Shown: piece by piece, positions 1 to 8,477 of the stretch
Position numbering within the stretch: the stretch's first letter is position 1
How the letters are laid out: every line of letters begins with the position of its first letter
From: Dyadobacter pollutisoli
Lineage (GTDB): Bacteria > Bacteroidota > Bacteroidia > Cytophagales > Spirosomataceae
Assembly: GCF_026625565.1 (NCBI RefSeq)
Contig: NZ_CP112998.1
Location: 7,414,501-7,478,500, forward strand
Direction of reading: 5' to 3'
DNA length: 64,000 bases
Translations under genes and position numbers: made by a program
The notes under the pieces: model-generated
Seen by the model: only the letters and a program-made list of their open reading frames with translations
The model's database searches: none
What the model was told of the DNA's origin: nothing

Positions 1-51
1 AGGTTCAACAATGATCGTTCCGTCACGATCGATGAATAGGACTTTTTTCAT
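1..51 (-). CDS. hisB: Histidine biosynthesis bifunctional protein HisB, N-terminal fragment
   Basis: Only the first 17 codons lie in the window; the gene continues past the left edge on the minus strand. The peptide reads MKKVLFIDRDGTIIVEP. The DRDGT stretch is the HAD-type phosphatase motif I (DxDGT) that opens the histidinol-phosphate phosphatase half of bifunctional HisB in Bacteroidota, where a dehydratase half normally follows. With so little sequence, another HAD phosphatase such as GmhB cannot be excluded. It is transcribed divergently from riboflavin synthase. Confidence 0.65.
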   Translation of the reverse strand, partial: MKKVLFIDRDGTIIVEP

Positions 52-162
52 TAACTGATTATTAGGATTAGCAGATAAGAGTAGCACGCGGCCGATTCCC
101 TTATTTTTGTGCAAAGTTCGCAAACTATGTGGAATTGAAAAGTTAGAGTACCCGGGAAATCG

Positions 163-170
163 TAACTTTG
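163..170 (+). promoter_or_regulatory. Putative -7 box upstream of riboflavin synthase
   Basis: TAACTTTG matches the Bacteroidota -7 consensus TAnnTTTG and would start transcription about 18 nt before the ATG at 194. The -33 element is poor: the nearest TTG (135-137) is 25 nt away, beyond the usual spacing. The short predicted leader leaves no room for an FMN riboswitch. Confidence 0.3.
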
Positions 171-193
171 TGTTTTAAAATTCGTCATTGATA

Positions 194-787
194 ATGTTTA
201 CAGGAATAGTTGAATCAACCGGAGAAGTATTAAAGATCGATATCGAGGGTACTAACCGGACTTTTACTTTGGCGTCGCCGCTCGCCAGAGAATTTAAAAT
301 TGACCAGAGTATCAATCATAATGGTGTTTGCCTCACAGTGGTTGCAGTGGAAGAAGATACCTATCAGGTTACCGCGATCGAAGAAACGCTGATCAAGACA
401 AATCTGGGCTCATTAACCGTCGAAAGTAAGGTGAACCTGGAACGTTGTATGCCGGCAAATGGACGTTTCGACGGGCACATTGTGCAAGGGCACGTGGATC
501 AGACAGGTATTTGTACCAATGTAGAAGAGAGGGATGGCAGCTGGCTTTTTGATTTTAAATATGATCCTTCAACCGGAAATTTAACGGTAGAAAAAGGTTC
601 GATTTGTATCAATGGCGTGAGTCTTACCGTTTTTAACTCAACAGAGAATTCGTTCCGGGTGGCAATAATCCCCTATACTTACTCTTTTACTAATTTTCAT
701 TCGTTAAAAGCAGGTGATTCTGTCAACTTGGAATTCGATATTCTGGGTAAGTACATTAAAAGAATTCTTGGCTCATATACAGCTTAG
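194..787 (+). CDS. ribE: Riboflavin synthase, alpha subunit
   Basis: This enzyme converts two 6,7-dimethyl-8-ribityllumazine molecules to riboflavin plus a pyrimidine, the last step of riboflavin synthesis in the cytosol. The protein starts with the hallmark MFTGIVE and consists of two homologous lumazine-binding barrels: residues ~1-95, and ~96-190 with GHVDQTG and INGVSLTV. About 197 residues is the normal family length. The reading frame could extend to a TTG at 188, but the family start MFTGIVE fixes the ATG at 194. It is the first of four plus-strand genes. Confidence 0.95.
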   Translation: MFTGIVESTGEVLKIDIEGTNRTFTLASPLAREFKIDQSINHNGVCLTVVAVEEDTYQVTAIEETLIKTNLGSLTVESKVNLERCMPANGRFDGHIVQGHVDQTGICTNVEERDGSWLFDFKYDPSTGNLTVEKGSICINGVSLTVFNSTENSFRVAIIPYTYSFTNFHSLKAGDSVNLEFDILGKYIKRILGSYTA

Positions 788-857
788 TATATTGGCTTCT
801 TGGAATATTACGTTTATTTTTACCCGTCTATAAAAATTTCGAGCATCAAGTACATTC

Positions 858-1655
858 ATGGCCAAAATTAGTACACAATCCAGAACGGATCTTTTCATAC
901 ATATCGGAATAATTGTCTCACTGCTTTTGGTTCTTTTCCTGGGATTCTTTTTTGTTTATCTGCCTTTTACTACCAATCACGGAGAGGCGATCACGGTCCC
1001 TGATCTGAAGAAAAAGAATGTGGAAGAACTGGAAGATTTTTTGGGAGACAGAGACCTGCGATATGAAGTGGATTGCACTTTTGTAACCAATGCACCTCCC
1101 CTGACCATTATATCTCAATATCCTTTACCGGGTTCGAAGGTAAAAGAGGGACGCAAAATATATGTGACAGTCGTTTCCCGCACTGCGCCTTTGATCAAAA
1201 TGCCGAAACTGACGGATATGACGCACAGAAGTGCTCAAATGCTCCTTAAAAGTGTCGGACTGGAAGAAGGCAACATTTCCTATGTTCCCGATATGGCTCA
1301 AAATGCCGTATTGAAACAAATGTATAATGGTAAAGAAATTTTGCCGGGACAACCTGTTGCAAAAGGGTCAAAAATTGACCTTGAACTGGGAGAGGGGTTA
1401 GGTACTGCACAGTTTGAAGCGCCATCGGTGATAGGAATGCCATTGGATGAGGCGAAAATAGCCATTATCGGCGCAGGTTTGAAAGTAGGGCAGCAAATGG
1501 AGCTACCCGCCGAGGAAGGACAGGCGCCTGGCTCGGTAGTACGGCAAAATCCGGATGCAGGCAACAATGTTAGAATAGGGGACGTAATTGATCTTTGGGT
1601 AACGCCGCAGGCTGCGGAATCAACTGAGAATGAAAATATTCAACCGGAGCAGTAA
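858..1655 (+). CDS. PASTA domain-containing membrane protein
   Basis: The 265-residue protein has a short cytoplasmic N-terminus and one transmembrane helix (~14-36, rich in L, V and F). Three extracytoplasmic PASTA-type repeats follow (~45-110, ~115-180, ~188-250), recognisable by patterns such as ITVPDLKKKNVEE and APSVIGMPLDEAK. PASTA domains bind peptidoglycan fragments and are usually attached to PknB-like kinases or penicillin-binding proteins. No kinase or transpeptidase domain is fused here, so it is a stand-alone membrane-anchored PASTA protein whose partner is unknown. The last 26 nt overlap the next gene, which suggests translational coupling. Confidence 0.85.
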   Translation: MAKISTQSRTDLFIHIGIIVSLLLVLFLGFFFVYLPFTTNHGEAITVPDLKKKNVEELEDFLGDRDLRYEVDCTFVTNAPPLTIISQYPLPGSKVKEGRKIYVTVVSRTAPLIKMPKLTDMTHRSAQMLLKSVGLEEGNISYVPDMAQNAVLKQMYNGKEILPGQPVAKGSKIDLELGEGLGTAQFEAPSVIGMPLDEAKIAIIGAGLKVGQQMELPAEEGQAPGSVVRQNPDAGNNVRIGDVIDLWVTPQAAESTENENIQPEQ

Positions 1656-3498
1656 AGTTTCTTTCATCAACAACACACGTATATCGCTAACCTGGATCTT
1701 TTTACTGTTTCAGTGTCAATTTCTTTATGCGCAGCTTACAGTTGTTCCTCTTGGAGAACATGTTTTTGAAGATGAAACAAGCGCTGAAACCGGTGATGGA
1801 AACCGTACCGGGGCATCGGTAAATCTTCCTTTTTTTGACGACTTCGCCACTACCAAAACATCCTCGCCCAGCATTAAATATTGGTTGCCAGGAAGCGGTG
1901 TTTACATCAATAATACGCTGACAGTTTCGCATCCTTCTCTGAATGTTGCGACTTTTGATGGCTTAAATGCGGGCGGAGCACCTTACAACCTGGTAAATCC
2001 ATTGGCGCAAAATTTTACAGATACACTTACTTCACAGCCTATTAACCTGGCTGGCAAAACCGCGACGGATTCTGTTTATCTGAGTTTTTACTGGATGGCA
2101 AAAGGACTGGGAGAATTGCCTGACTCCAGTGATTTTCTACGGTTAGAGTTTTTTAGTAAAACCAATCAATGGGTTACAGTTTGGAACCAGGTTGGATATG
2201 AACTGGATACACTTTTTCACAACCAGTTTATCAAGGTAACTGATCCTTCGTATTTGCACGAGGCATTTCAGTTCAGGTTTCGGTCTTATGGCAGAAATTC
2301 CGGTTCTTATGATACCTGGCATCTTGACTATGTTTATCTGAATGCGAAACGGTCGGTAAAATCGCCGTACATTTTTGATGTTGCGATGCGGAAGGCCGTC
2401 ACACCGTTTCTAAAAAAATATACGGCGATGCCTCTCAGGCAGTACAATGTCGACGCAAAATCCGCGACTGCCGATTCGATGAGCACTGACATTGTGAACC
2501 ATTTCAATAACTTCAACATCCTCACGAGCACTGTTATCATCACCGATGAGGCGAAAGGCACTGAGTTTTTCCGGAATGTGCAGAGATCCATTTATGTTGA
2601 GTCGCTCAAATCAAAACGCCTTTCTGTCAGGCCAGCCCCGGTTACGACTGGTAACACTGGGGATAGTCTGAACCTCATTGCGAAGTTCTACGTGATAACT
2701 ACCGATACGATCCCGAATGTGAACCTCAAAACGAATGACACCATTACTTCGCGGGTTGCATTAAGTGATTATTATGCATTTGATGACGGCAGCGCGGAAT
2801 ATGGCGTGCAGGTTAATCAGAAATTGGGCCGGGTGGCAGTTCAGTATATTCTTTCAAAGCCGGACACGATCGGCGGAGTGAGGATTGCGATGGTACCATT
2901 TAACAAAGACATTTCAGGGCAATCTTTTACGATTCAGATTTTTAATAATAAAAATGGTAAGCCTGATCAGCTTATCGCGCAACGCTCGGTAGGCGCCCGT
3001 TATCCTGGTAAGCGTAATGGTTTTATTGATTATGCATTCACTGCTCCGGTAGCGGTGCCTGATACTTTTTATGTAGGCTGGCTGCAAATCAATGAGCAAC
3101 CTGTTACGGTGGGTTTTGACAGGAATTCAATGCTAGGAAAGAATGCAGTTTTTTACAATCTGGGGACAGAGTGGGCAAAGGAGATTACTTTGAAAGGCAG
3201 CATTATGATACGCCCTTATCTTGGGAAAAAGGCCCAGGGAATTATTACGGGTAATGAACCGGGCATTGAGGCAAAAACAAGATTTTACCCGAACCCAAAC
3301 AAAGGGATCATCAATTGGGAAAGTATGTCTTTGAAGAAAATAGATGTTTATACCAATGGAGGTAGGGTAGTGCAGACGATCTTGCCCAAGCCGGGAGACA
3401 GGTCTGCGTCACTTGGCAACCTCACGGACGGCGTTTATATTTTAAATGCGACCGATGGGAAACGATCTTTTGTTCAAAAGATGTTAATTTTCAAATAA
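1630..3498 (+). CDS. Secreted protein with type IX secretion C-terminal sorting domain
   Basis: This 622-residue exported protein has a signal peptide ending near residue 35 (FLYAQ). Its last ~80 residues look like a type A T9SS sorting domain: FYPNPNKG, then beta-strand segments, LTDGVYIL, and a terminal basic/aromatic stretch ending MLIFK. Known type A domains direct cargo through the outer membrane translocon and are cleaved on the cell surface. The central 500 residues are beta-rich with no catalytic motif that I recognise. The ATG lies inside the end of the PASTA gene, so the two probably share an operon. It fits the nearby gldKLMN machinery as a likely substrate. Confidence 0.8.
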   Translation: MKIFNRSSKVSFINNTRISLTWIFLLFQCQFLYAQLTVVPLGEHVFEDETSAETGDGNRTGASVNLPFFDDFATTKTSSPSIKYWLPGSGVYINNTLTVSHPSLNVATFDGLNAGGAPYNLVNPLAQNFTDTLTSQPINLAGKTATDSVYLSFYWMAKGLGELPDSSDFLRLEFFSKTNQWVTVWNQVGYELDTLFHNQFIKVTDPSYLHEAFQFRFRSYGRNSGSYDTWHLDYVYLNAKRSVKSPYIFDVAMRKAVTPFLKKYTAMPLRQYNVDAKSATADSMSTDIVNHFNNFNILTSTVIITDEAKGTEFFRNVQRSIYVESLKSKRLSVRPAPVTTGNTGDSLNLIAKFYVITTDTIPNVNLKTNDTITSRVALSDYYAFDDGSAEYGVQVNQKLGRVAVQYILSKPDTIGGVRIAMVPFNKDISGQSFTIQIFNNKNGKPDQLIAQRSVGARYPGKRNGFIDYAFTAPVAVPDTFYVGWLQINEQPVTVGFDRNSMLGKNAVFYNLGTEWAKEITLKGSIMIRPYLGKKAQGIITGNEPGIEAKTRFYPNPNKGIINWESMSLKKIDVYTNGGRVVQTILPKPGDRSASLGNLTDGVYILNATDGKRSFVQKMLIFK

Positions 3499-3525
3499 AT
3501 CTAATCGTCACAAAAAATAAGCATA

Positions 3526-3831
3526 ATGGATATTACCGTAGAAGAGTTAAAAGAACGTTTGGAAAAAGGCGAGGACCTGCATTTTTATGACGTTCGTGAG
3601 GAACATGAGTACGAAGAGGATAATTTGGGTGCGATATTGATTCCTTTGGGAGAGCTACCCGATCACCTTGCAGAATTGGAACCATTGAAGAACGAAGAGA
3701 TCATCATTCATTGCCGCTCTGGCGCAAGGAGTGGTAAGGCTGCGAGATTCCTGGAATCACAAGGATATGCTAACGTAAGAAACGTACTGGGTGGAATCCT
3801 CGCGTACCGCGAATTGGAAGAACAAGAGTAA
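3526..3831 (+). CDS. Rhodanese-like domain protein
   Basis: A 101-residue single-domain rhodanese. The active-site loop IIHCRSGARSGKAA carries the catalytic cysteine that forms a persulfide in sulfur transfer. The N-terminal DVREEHEYEEDNLGA matches the family DxRexxEyxxghI signature. It has no signal peptide, so it is cytosolic. It lies 27 nt after the T9SS cargo gene and ends just before a strong bidirectional terminator. The physiological sulfur donor and acceptor cannot be read from sequence. Confidence 0.9.
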   Translation: MDITVEELKERLEKGEDLHFYDVREEHEYEEDNLGAILIPLGELPDHLAELEPLKNEEIIIHCRSGARSGKAARFLESQGYANVRNVLGGILAYRELEEQE

Positions 3832-3838
3832 TAAAAGT

Positions 3839-3871
3839 GAGCGTTCACGGTAAGAAGAACTGTGAACGCTC
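3839..3871. terminator. Bidirectional terminator between rhodanese gene and miaA
   Basis: A perfect 10-bp stem (GAGCGTTCAC / GTGAACGCTC) encloses a 13-nt loop and sits between two convergent stop codons. A T/A-rich tract follows on the plus strand. Confidence 0.75.
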
Positions 3872-3877
3872 GTTATA

Positions 3878-4810
3878 TTATTTATTCGGAACACTATCTC
3901 CTGTCTTTTCATTGATATAGCTCAGGATCCCTTCATATTCATCCGCATCGAACCATTCGAAATTCCCCTGGTGACGGAACCATGTGAGCTGACGTTTAGC
4001 ATACCTGCGTGAGTTCTGCTTCAATAGCCGCACCATTTCATTCTCATCGTAGTGGCCGTCCAAAAATCCGTACACTTCCTTATATCCGACAGTTTGCAGG
4101 GCATGATGCGACCTGAAATCGATCAGGCTTCTGACTTCTTCTACTAGGCCGTCTTGTAACATTGTATCCATGCGGGAATCGATACGGTCATATAATTCTT
4201 TTCGGTCCCGGTCCAATGCAATGCATATTTGCTGAAAAGGGCGTTTCTGGACGTCTTTTATATGATAGTTGCTAATCGGCGCGCCAGTGGTGTGATATAC
4301 TTCCAGGGCCCGTAAAACGCGCTGTGGATTAGCGATTTCGTTCGATTTGGCAAATACGGGATCAAACTCACTGATTTCTTCCTGCAATTTGGCTAATCCT
4401 TCATCATTCAGTCTTTGTGTGAGAGACTCGCGCAGGCCGGGCGCGGGTGCGGGCAAATAATCCAATCCTTCTGAAACAGCTTTTACATAAAAACCAGAAC
4501 CGCCAGTCATAATTACCACATTGAATTTCTGAAAAAGGGAATCCAGTAATTTCAATGTATCTCTCTCAAAATCGCCTGCACTATAGGTTTCTGTAATAGA
4601 ATGAGAATTGATAAAATGATGATGGACTTCTGCTAATTCATCGGCAGAAGGTTTTGCGGTACCAATATTTAATTCACGGAAAAATTGACGTGAATCCGCG
4701 GAGATAATTTCAGTTTTGAGATCTTTTGCTAATTGAATGGAAAGTGAAGTTTTGCCAACGGCCGTCGGACCTGCAACAATAATTAGGTATTTATTTTGGC
4801 TGTTTGGCAT
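3878..4810 (-). CDS. miaA: tRNA dimethylallyltransferase
   Basis: MiaA transfers a dimethylallyl group from DMAPP to the N6 of adenine 37 in tRNAs that read UNN codons. The P-loop GPTAVGKTSLSIQLA lies at residues ~13-27, followed by ADSRQFFRELNIGTAKP, the classical MiaA motif. RALEVYHTTGAP and YAKRQLTWFR in the C-terminal half are also typical, and 310 residues is the normal length. It is a single gene converging on the rhodanese gene. Confidence 0.96.
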   Translation of the reverse strand: MPNSQNKYLIIVAGPTAVGKTSLSIQLAKDLKTEIISADSRQFFRELNIGTAKPSADELAEVHHHFINSHSITETYSAGDFERDTLKLLDSLFQKFNVVIMTGGSGFYVKAVSEGLDYLPAPAPGLRESLTQRLNDEGLAKLQEEISEFDPVFAKSNEIANPQRVLRALEVYHTTGAPISNYHIKDVQKRPFQQICIALDRDRKELYDRIDSRMDTMLQDGLVEEVRSLIDFRSHHALQTVGYKEVYGFLDGHYDENEMVRLLKQNSRRYAKRQLTWFRHQGNFEWFDADEYEGILSYINEKTGDSVPNK

Positions 4811-4998
4811 TGTGGGCTTTTTATCTGAATTTTAGTTGGTGCAAAATTAAAGATCGCAGATTCAGTCGCACCACTTTTAAGTTTTTTTGTATAATTTATG
4901 CTTTCAACGCCCTCACTCTCGTCATTTTGGGATTGTTCCGCGTATTGACTCTTACAGTTTCTATCATTTTTCAATTCACATTCTAAACTTTAGCAGTT

Positions 4999-5610
4999 AT
5001 GTTCAGAAGATTATTACTATTTGCTTGCGTCGCGTTGATGATTGCCTTGGTAAGTTGCGAGGGTAAGCAGGGGGAAGTTGGCCCGAAGGGTGATACAGGA
5101 ACAGCGGGTCCAGCTGGTCCAGCGGGGCCAGCCGGAGCGGATGGCGAGGACGGAGCGGGAAGCAGCGCTCTCATTATCTCATCAGGAAAGGACACGACAG
5201 ACGCGGATGGTACATATATTACCGGAATTTCAGATCTTACCGCGGAAGAAGACAGCCTTTTGTCAGCATCGGCGGTTTTGGTATATATAAAATCGGGAGG
5301 TGTGTATTGGGCGCTACCAGGGATTGTTAGTTTTGGTACAGGCAAGTTGAGTAGCTACACTTTTGTTCATGGCGTACAGGAATCTACATTCTTTGTTCAA
5401 CTTTTACCTACCAACTGGTCAGAGGATCAGGACGATGCTCCGGTACGTATATTCGAAGATGTTCGCATTGTGATCATTCCAGGTACGATAGTTGGAAGAA
5501 TGAATGCACAGGTTGATTTCAAAAATTACGAAAAGACTATTGCTGCATTGGGCTTAACGGACAAGGAAGTCAAAATGGGCAAACAACTTAAAAGGTTTCT
5601 TAAGAAGTAA
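4999..5610 (+). CDS. Lipoprotein with collagen-like Gly-X-Y repeat
   Basis: A 203-residue lipoprotein: the signal peptide ends in LVSC, with lipidated Cys20. About ten uninterrupted Gly-X-Y triplets follow (residues ~24-54, e.g. GPKGDT, GPAGPA), which could form a short collagen-like triple helix. The rest (~60-200) is a beta-rich globular domain without recognised motifs. The layout fits a trimeric surface or periplasmic lipoprotein with a stalk and a C-terminal head. It is a single gene converging on gldN across a very strong hairpin. Function unknown. Confidence 0.8.
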   Translation: MFRRLLLFACVALMIALVSCEGKQGEVGPKGDTGTAGPAGPAGPAGADGEDGAGSSALIISSGKDTTDADGTYITGISDLTAEEDSLLSASAVLVYIKSGGVYWALPGIVSFGTGKLSSYTFVHGVQESTFFVQLLPTNWSEDQDDAPVRIFEDVRIVIIPGTIVGRMNAQVDFKNYEKTIAALGLTDKEVKMGKQLKRFLKK

Positions 5611-5619
5611 TCGATACCA

Positions 5620-5675
5620 TTAAGACAAAAAAAATATGGCTGCCAATTCTGGCAGCCATATTTTTTTTGTCTTAA
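5620..5675. terminator. Very long perfect hairpin terminator (convergent genes)
   Basis: The two 26-bp arms are perfectly complementary around a 4-nt loop (ATTC). Each contains an A8/T8 tract outside a GC-containing core (TATGGCTGCCA). It can terminate the lipoprotein gene on one strand and the gld operon on the other. Confidence 0.9.
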
Positions 5676-5680
5676 TTTTC

Positions 5681-6748
5681 TTAGTATTCCCAAAGTCCGT
5701 GTTCTAACTCCATTAGCTCCTGCTCGTAATTAAGAGACTTGATAAGTGCTTCTTTTTCACCGTTGTAGATGTCAAGAAATGCTTTGTCATTGGCATTAGA
5801 AAACTTGGTGATCCTGCCGTAGAACAAACGTAAATCAAATGCATCTGCAAGGTTTTTGTTCTGAGCGGTATTGTGGGTGTTATACCAGATATATTTCTTA
5901 GGGTCGCTTCTGAACAATCTTTCTACGTCTTTCCATCTGAATGAAGCAACAGGCAATTCAAGGCCGGTAGCAGTTTGTTCAGATGGCAGGATGATAGATA
6001 TTGTTTGAATATCATTGTACAGCCTTGATCTTTTCTTGTCAAACGTCCAGTCCTCTTTAATTTCAAGAATGCTCAACTGGTCTGGGAAATATTCTTCGTC
6101 CGAAGCAGCTATCTGATTGTCGAAAGAGCTGGAATCTACTTTTGGTGGTTCCACAACAGGTGGCTCTTCCTTAGCAACTTGATTTTTGCCTTTTTTTGTG
6201 CTCTTCTTCTTTGGAGGACCCCAACCGTCGTCTTCAACAGCAACCTCTTTTTTGGGATCTTTCTTAGCGGTATTGTTCCAGCCATCATCCGTTGCAGCAG
6301 CTGTTTTCGACGGATCAGTTTTCGGCTTATTCGCCCATCCATCATCTGCTTTGGCAGGTTCGCCAAATCCCGCTGCAATCTCCTCGGCGGATAAACCAGC
6401 TGTTTGATTTGGAATAACTATGCGCTTGTGAAGCTCATCCGAAGTGATTTTAGTAGCACAGGAATCATTTGTATAAGCGTCGATCAAGCCAGCTTTCGCA
6501 GCTTCCAGAAGATAACGGGTTATCTCATTATTTTTAGAGAACATGGAAATGTTCTGCTTTTCTTTCAGATCCACCCTTCTCCATAGCGTCCTTTTCATCA
6601 TTACGTCGCCTTCGGCGATGGGCCGTGACGAGAATTGATTAGCAGTAGAATCTTCTTTCTCCTGAGCAAAAGCGGCACCGCTACCCAGAGACAAAGATAA
6701 TAATGACCATGCAATCGTTTTTCCGTTCATTCTTCTCATATCATACAT
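5681..6748 (-). CDS. gldN: Gliding motility / type IX secretion ring protein GldN
   Basis: GldN partners GldK in the periplasmic ring of the type IX secretion system. A signal peptide ends at FAQ. The N-terminal part contains the family-like RPIAEGDVMMKRTLWRRVDLKEKQN, here cited as a landmark split at RPIAEGDVMMK and RTLWRRVDLKEK. The C-terminal domain holds EDWTFDKKRSRLYNDI and RLFYGRITKFSN. Between them lies an unusual linker with three DDGW motifs spaced exactly 19 residues apart, then a Lys/Pro-rich tract. The frame opens at a TTG (6769), but I chose the ATG at 6748; ATGs at 6739 and 6730 are also possible. It is last in gldKLMN, 38 nt after gldM. Confidence 0.9.
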   Translation of the reverse strand: MYDMRRMNGKTIAWSLLSLSLGSGAAFAQEKEDSTANQFSSRPIAEGDVMMKRTLWRRVDLKEKQNISMFSKNNEITRYLLEAAKAGLIDAYTNDSCATKITSDELHKRIVIPNQTAGLSAEEIAAGFGEPAKADDGWANKPKTDPSKTAAATDDGWNNTAKKDPKKEVAVEDDGWGPPKKKSTKKGKNQVAKEEPPVVEPPKVDSSSFDNQIAASDEEYFPDQLSILEIKEDWTFDKKRSRLYNDIQTISIILPSEQTATGLELPVASFRWKDVERLFRSDPKKYIWYNTHNTAQNKNLADAFDLRLFYGRITKFSNANDKAFLDIYNGEKEALIKSLNYEQELMELEHGLWEY

Positions 6749-6786
6749 AAGGTTGTATTGTCCAATCAACGACCTGAATATAAGGA

Positions 6787-8379
6787 TTAGTATAGCGTAA
6801 CTTGTCTGAATTGATTACCCATCTCCACTTCATTCACCGCCCCTTTAAAATTCTGACGTTCTACTTTCAAAATGGTAATCACATAACGATCACCAGGTTG
6901 TGCTTGTTGTGCCAGAGAAGAGATAGATCCGCCACCGCCATTCAATGTGACGCCGGTGATACGTCTGGTACCTCTTGCCAATGAAATCTCAACCTGAGCT
7001 ACCCTGAATTTGGCATCTTCCGGAGAGAAATTCTTAAAGCTTTCGTCCGGTACCGCAATCACCTGAATACTGCGGGTTCCGCTGGCCGGAGCGCCTCTCC
7101 TTTCGTCAAACACCGCTCCATTTACTCTTACTTCAAGTGAAGGCTTAGGAACTTTGTTCACGCGGAAAGGTTCTGATCCGAGAACACTCCCAGCATTGCT
7201 TACCGTAATATTCAGCTGAGCTTTGCTAGGTACAATCGTAAATTTACCTTTTTGGCCACTATTGATGATTTCTCCACCGTCAGTTGAGAAGCTAGGAGCC
7301 CAAAGTGGTCCTAATGCCGGGCTTTGGATACTTAGTTTATTAGCACAACCCAAATACAATGGAGGAAGAGTCCCTGTTTCGATCTGGTACGAAGGCTTTA
7401 CTACGAAGTAATCCTGGTTCATCGTATAGGTAGTATCGCGGCCGGATGGAGTAGGGATAGTAATGCGGGCTTGCAGTTGTCTTTTTGCCAACCCTTCTTT
7501 ATCATAACCACCGCCTTGTGCGGTGAATTCAATAAGTCCTACGCCATTTTCAACCTTCACAGGCGATCCGTTCAGGCTCATGCGAGGCGTTATACCAGTT
7601 GCAGAAGCAGCAATGAACATCTGACCTTTAAATTTCGTACCTGCCACAACCGTCTTAGCATCGGCGCTTACCATTGCTAATATTCGGTCAAATTTAACGT
7701 CGGCAGCTCCTACTTTACTTGCAAGATAGTTCAAAACCTCGCCTTCCATACGGCGAATATCGGTTTGTTTCTGACTCAAAACTGCCAATGCTGCTGCAAC
7801 CGGGGTTGATTCGAAGTTTAGCTCAGCAAAGTCCTTATTTCTTTGTTCTTTGTTGCCTTTAACTACGGGATCTTCCCTGCCGTCCATTGCCAGCATTTGG
7901 AATTTGTTGGGAGACAACTCATTCAGCTTTGCAGTATACGCGTTCAGCGTTTCCTTCAATTCGTAAGCTTTGCCTTTTTTCCCAGTGGCGATCATCAATT
8001 CAGCAACTTTGGCTTCTTCCTGAGGATTTTTGATTCCACCCTCTTCATTAAGTCCGCCACCAGCTTTGTTAATGATCTCTTGTTTTAATGCATTCAGCTC
8101 ATTAGTAATATCTGCAGAAAACTTGCGTACCTCATCAGCTTGTTTGATTACAGCTACGTCGGCGGCACGGTTACCTGATTTTTCAACTGCGGCTTTAATT
8201 TTAAGTACAGTTTCCTGGTTAAGTTTATTCGCTGCTCCGGAGGATAGTTCCAAAGAATTGTTCAGAAGAATGAATTTTTCTATAATGGCTGAACTTACCT
8301 GCAATGCGAGCATGGCGGTAAGTACCAGATACATCATTCCAATCATCTTTTGACGGGGTGTTTCTTTTCCACCTGCCAT
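6787..8379 (-). CDS. gldM: Gliding motility / type IX secretion motor protein GldM
   Basis: GldM forms the long periplasmic shaft of the T9SS motor; its single transmembrane helix sits inside the GldL ring and transmits proton-driven rotation. The 530-residue protein starts MAGGKETPRQKMIGMMYLV, with one transmembrane segment at ~13-33. An alpha-helical domain (~35-220) and successive beta domains up to the C-terminus follow. Length and N-terminus match the family. There is a 98-nt gap to gldL upstream and a short gap to gldN downstream, as expected for one transcript. Confidence 0.96.
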   Translation of the reverse strand: MAGGKETPRQKMIGMMYLVLTAMLALQVSSAIIEKFILLNNSLELSSGAANKLNQETVLKIKAAVEKSGNRAADVAVIKQADEVRKFSADITNELNALKQEIINKAGGGLNEEGGIKNPQEEAKVAELMIATGKKGKAYELKETLNAYTAKLNELSPNKFQMLAMDGREDPVVKGNKEQRNKDFAELNFESTPVAAALAVLSQKQTDIRRMEGEVLNYLASKVGAADVKFDRILAMVSADAKTVVAGTKFKGQMFIAASATGITPRMSLNGSPVKVENGVGLIEFTAQGGGYDKEGLAKRQLQARITIPTPSGRDTTYTMNQDYFVVKPSYQIETGTLPPLYLGCANKLSIQSPALGPLWAPSFSTDGGEIINSGQKGKFTIVPSKAQLNITVSNAGSVLGSEPFRVNKVPKPSLEVRVNGAVFDERRGAPASGTRSIQVIAVPDESFKNFSPEDAKFRVAQVEISLARGTRRITGVTLNGGGGSISSLAQQAQPGDRYVITILKVERQNFKGAVNEVEMGNQFRQVTLY

Positions 8380-8477
8380 ATTGTTCAGTAATCAGTTATC
8401 AGTGATTAAATAATTTAGTGATAACAAACAATTAATAATTCACTCAGAGGATTTACTATATGCTTGTTAGGGGTGTA

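Noticed and set aside
52..193. FMN riboswitch before riboflavin synthase
   Set aside because: The predicted leader is under 20 nt and the upstream sequence does not fit the RFN element.
4811..4998. Small ORFs between miaA and the collagen-like gene
   Set aside because: The candidate peptides (up to 60 residues) overlap on both strands, show no conserved features, and sit in AT-rich intergenic sequence.
8030..8353. 107-residue plus-strand ORF opposite gldM
   Set aside because: Antisense of a clearly coding gldM with no start signal or family features.
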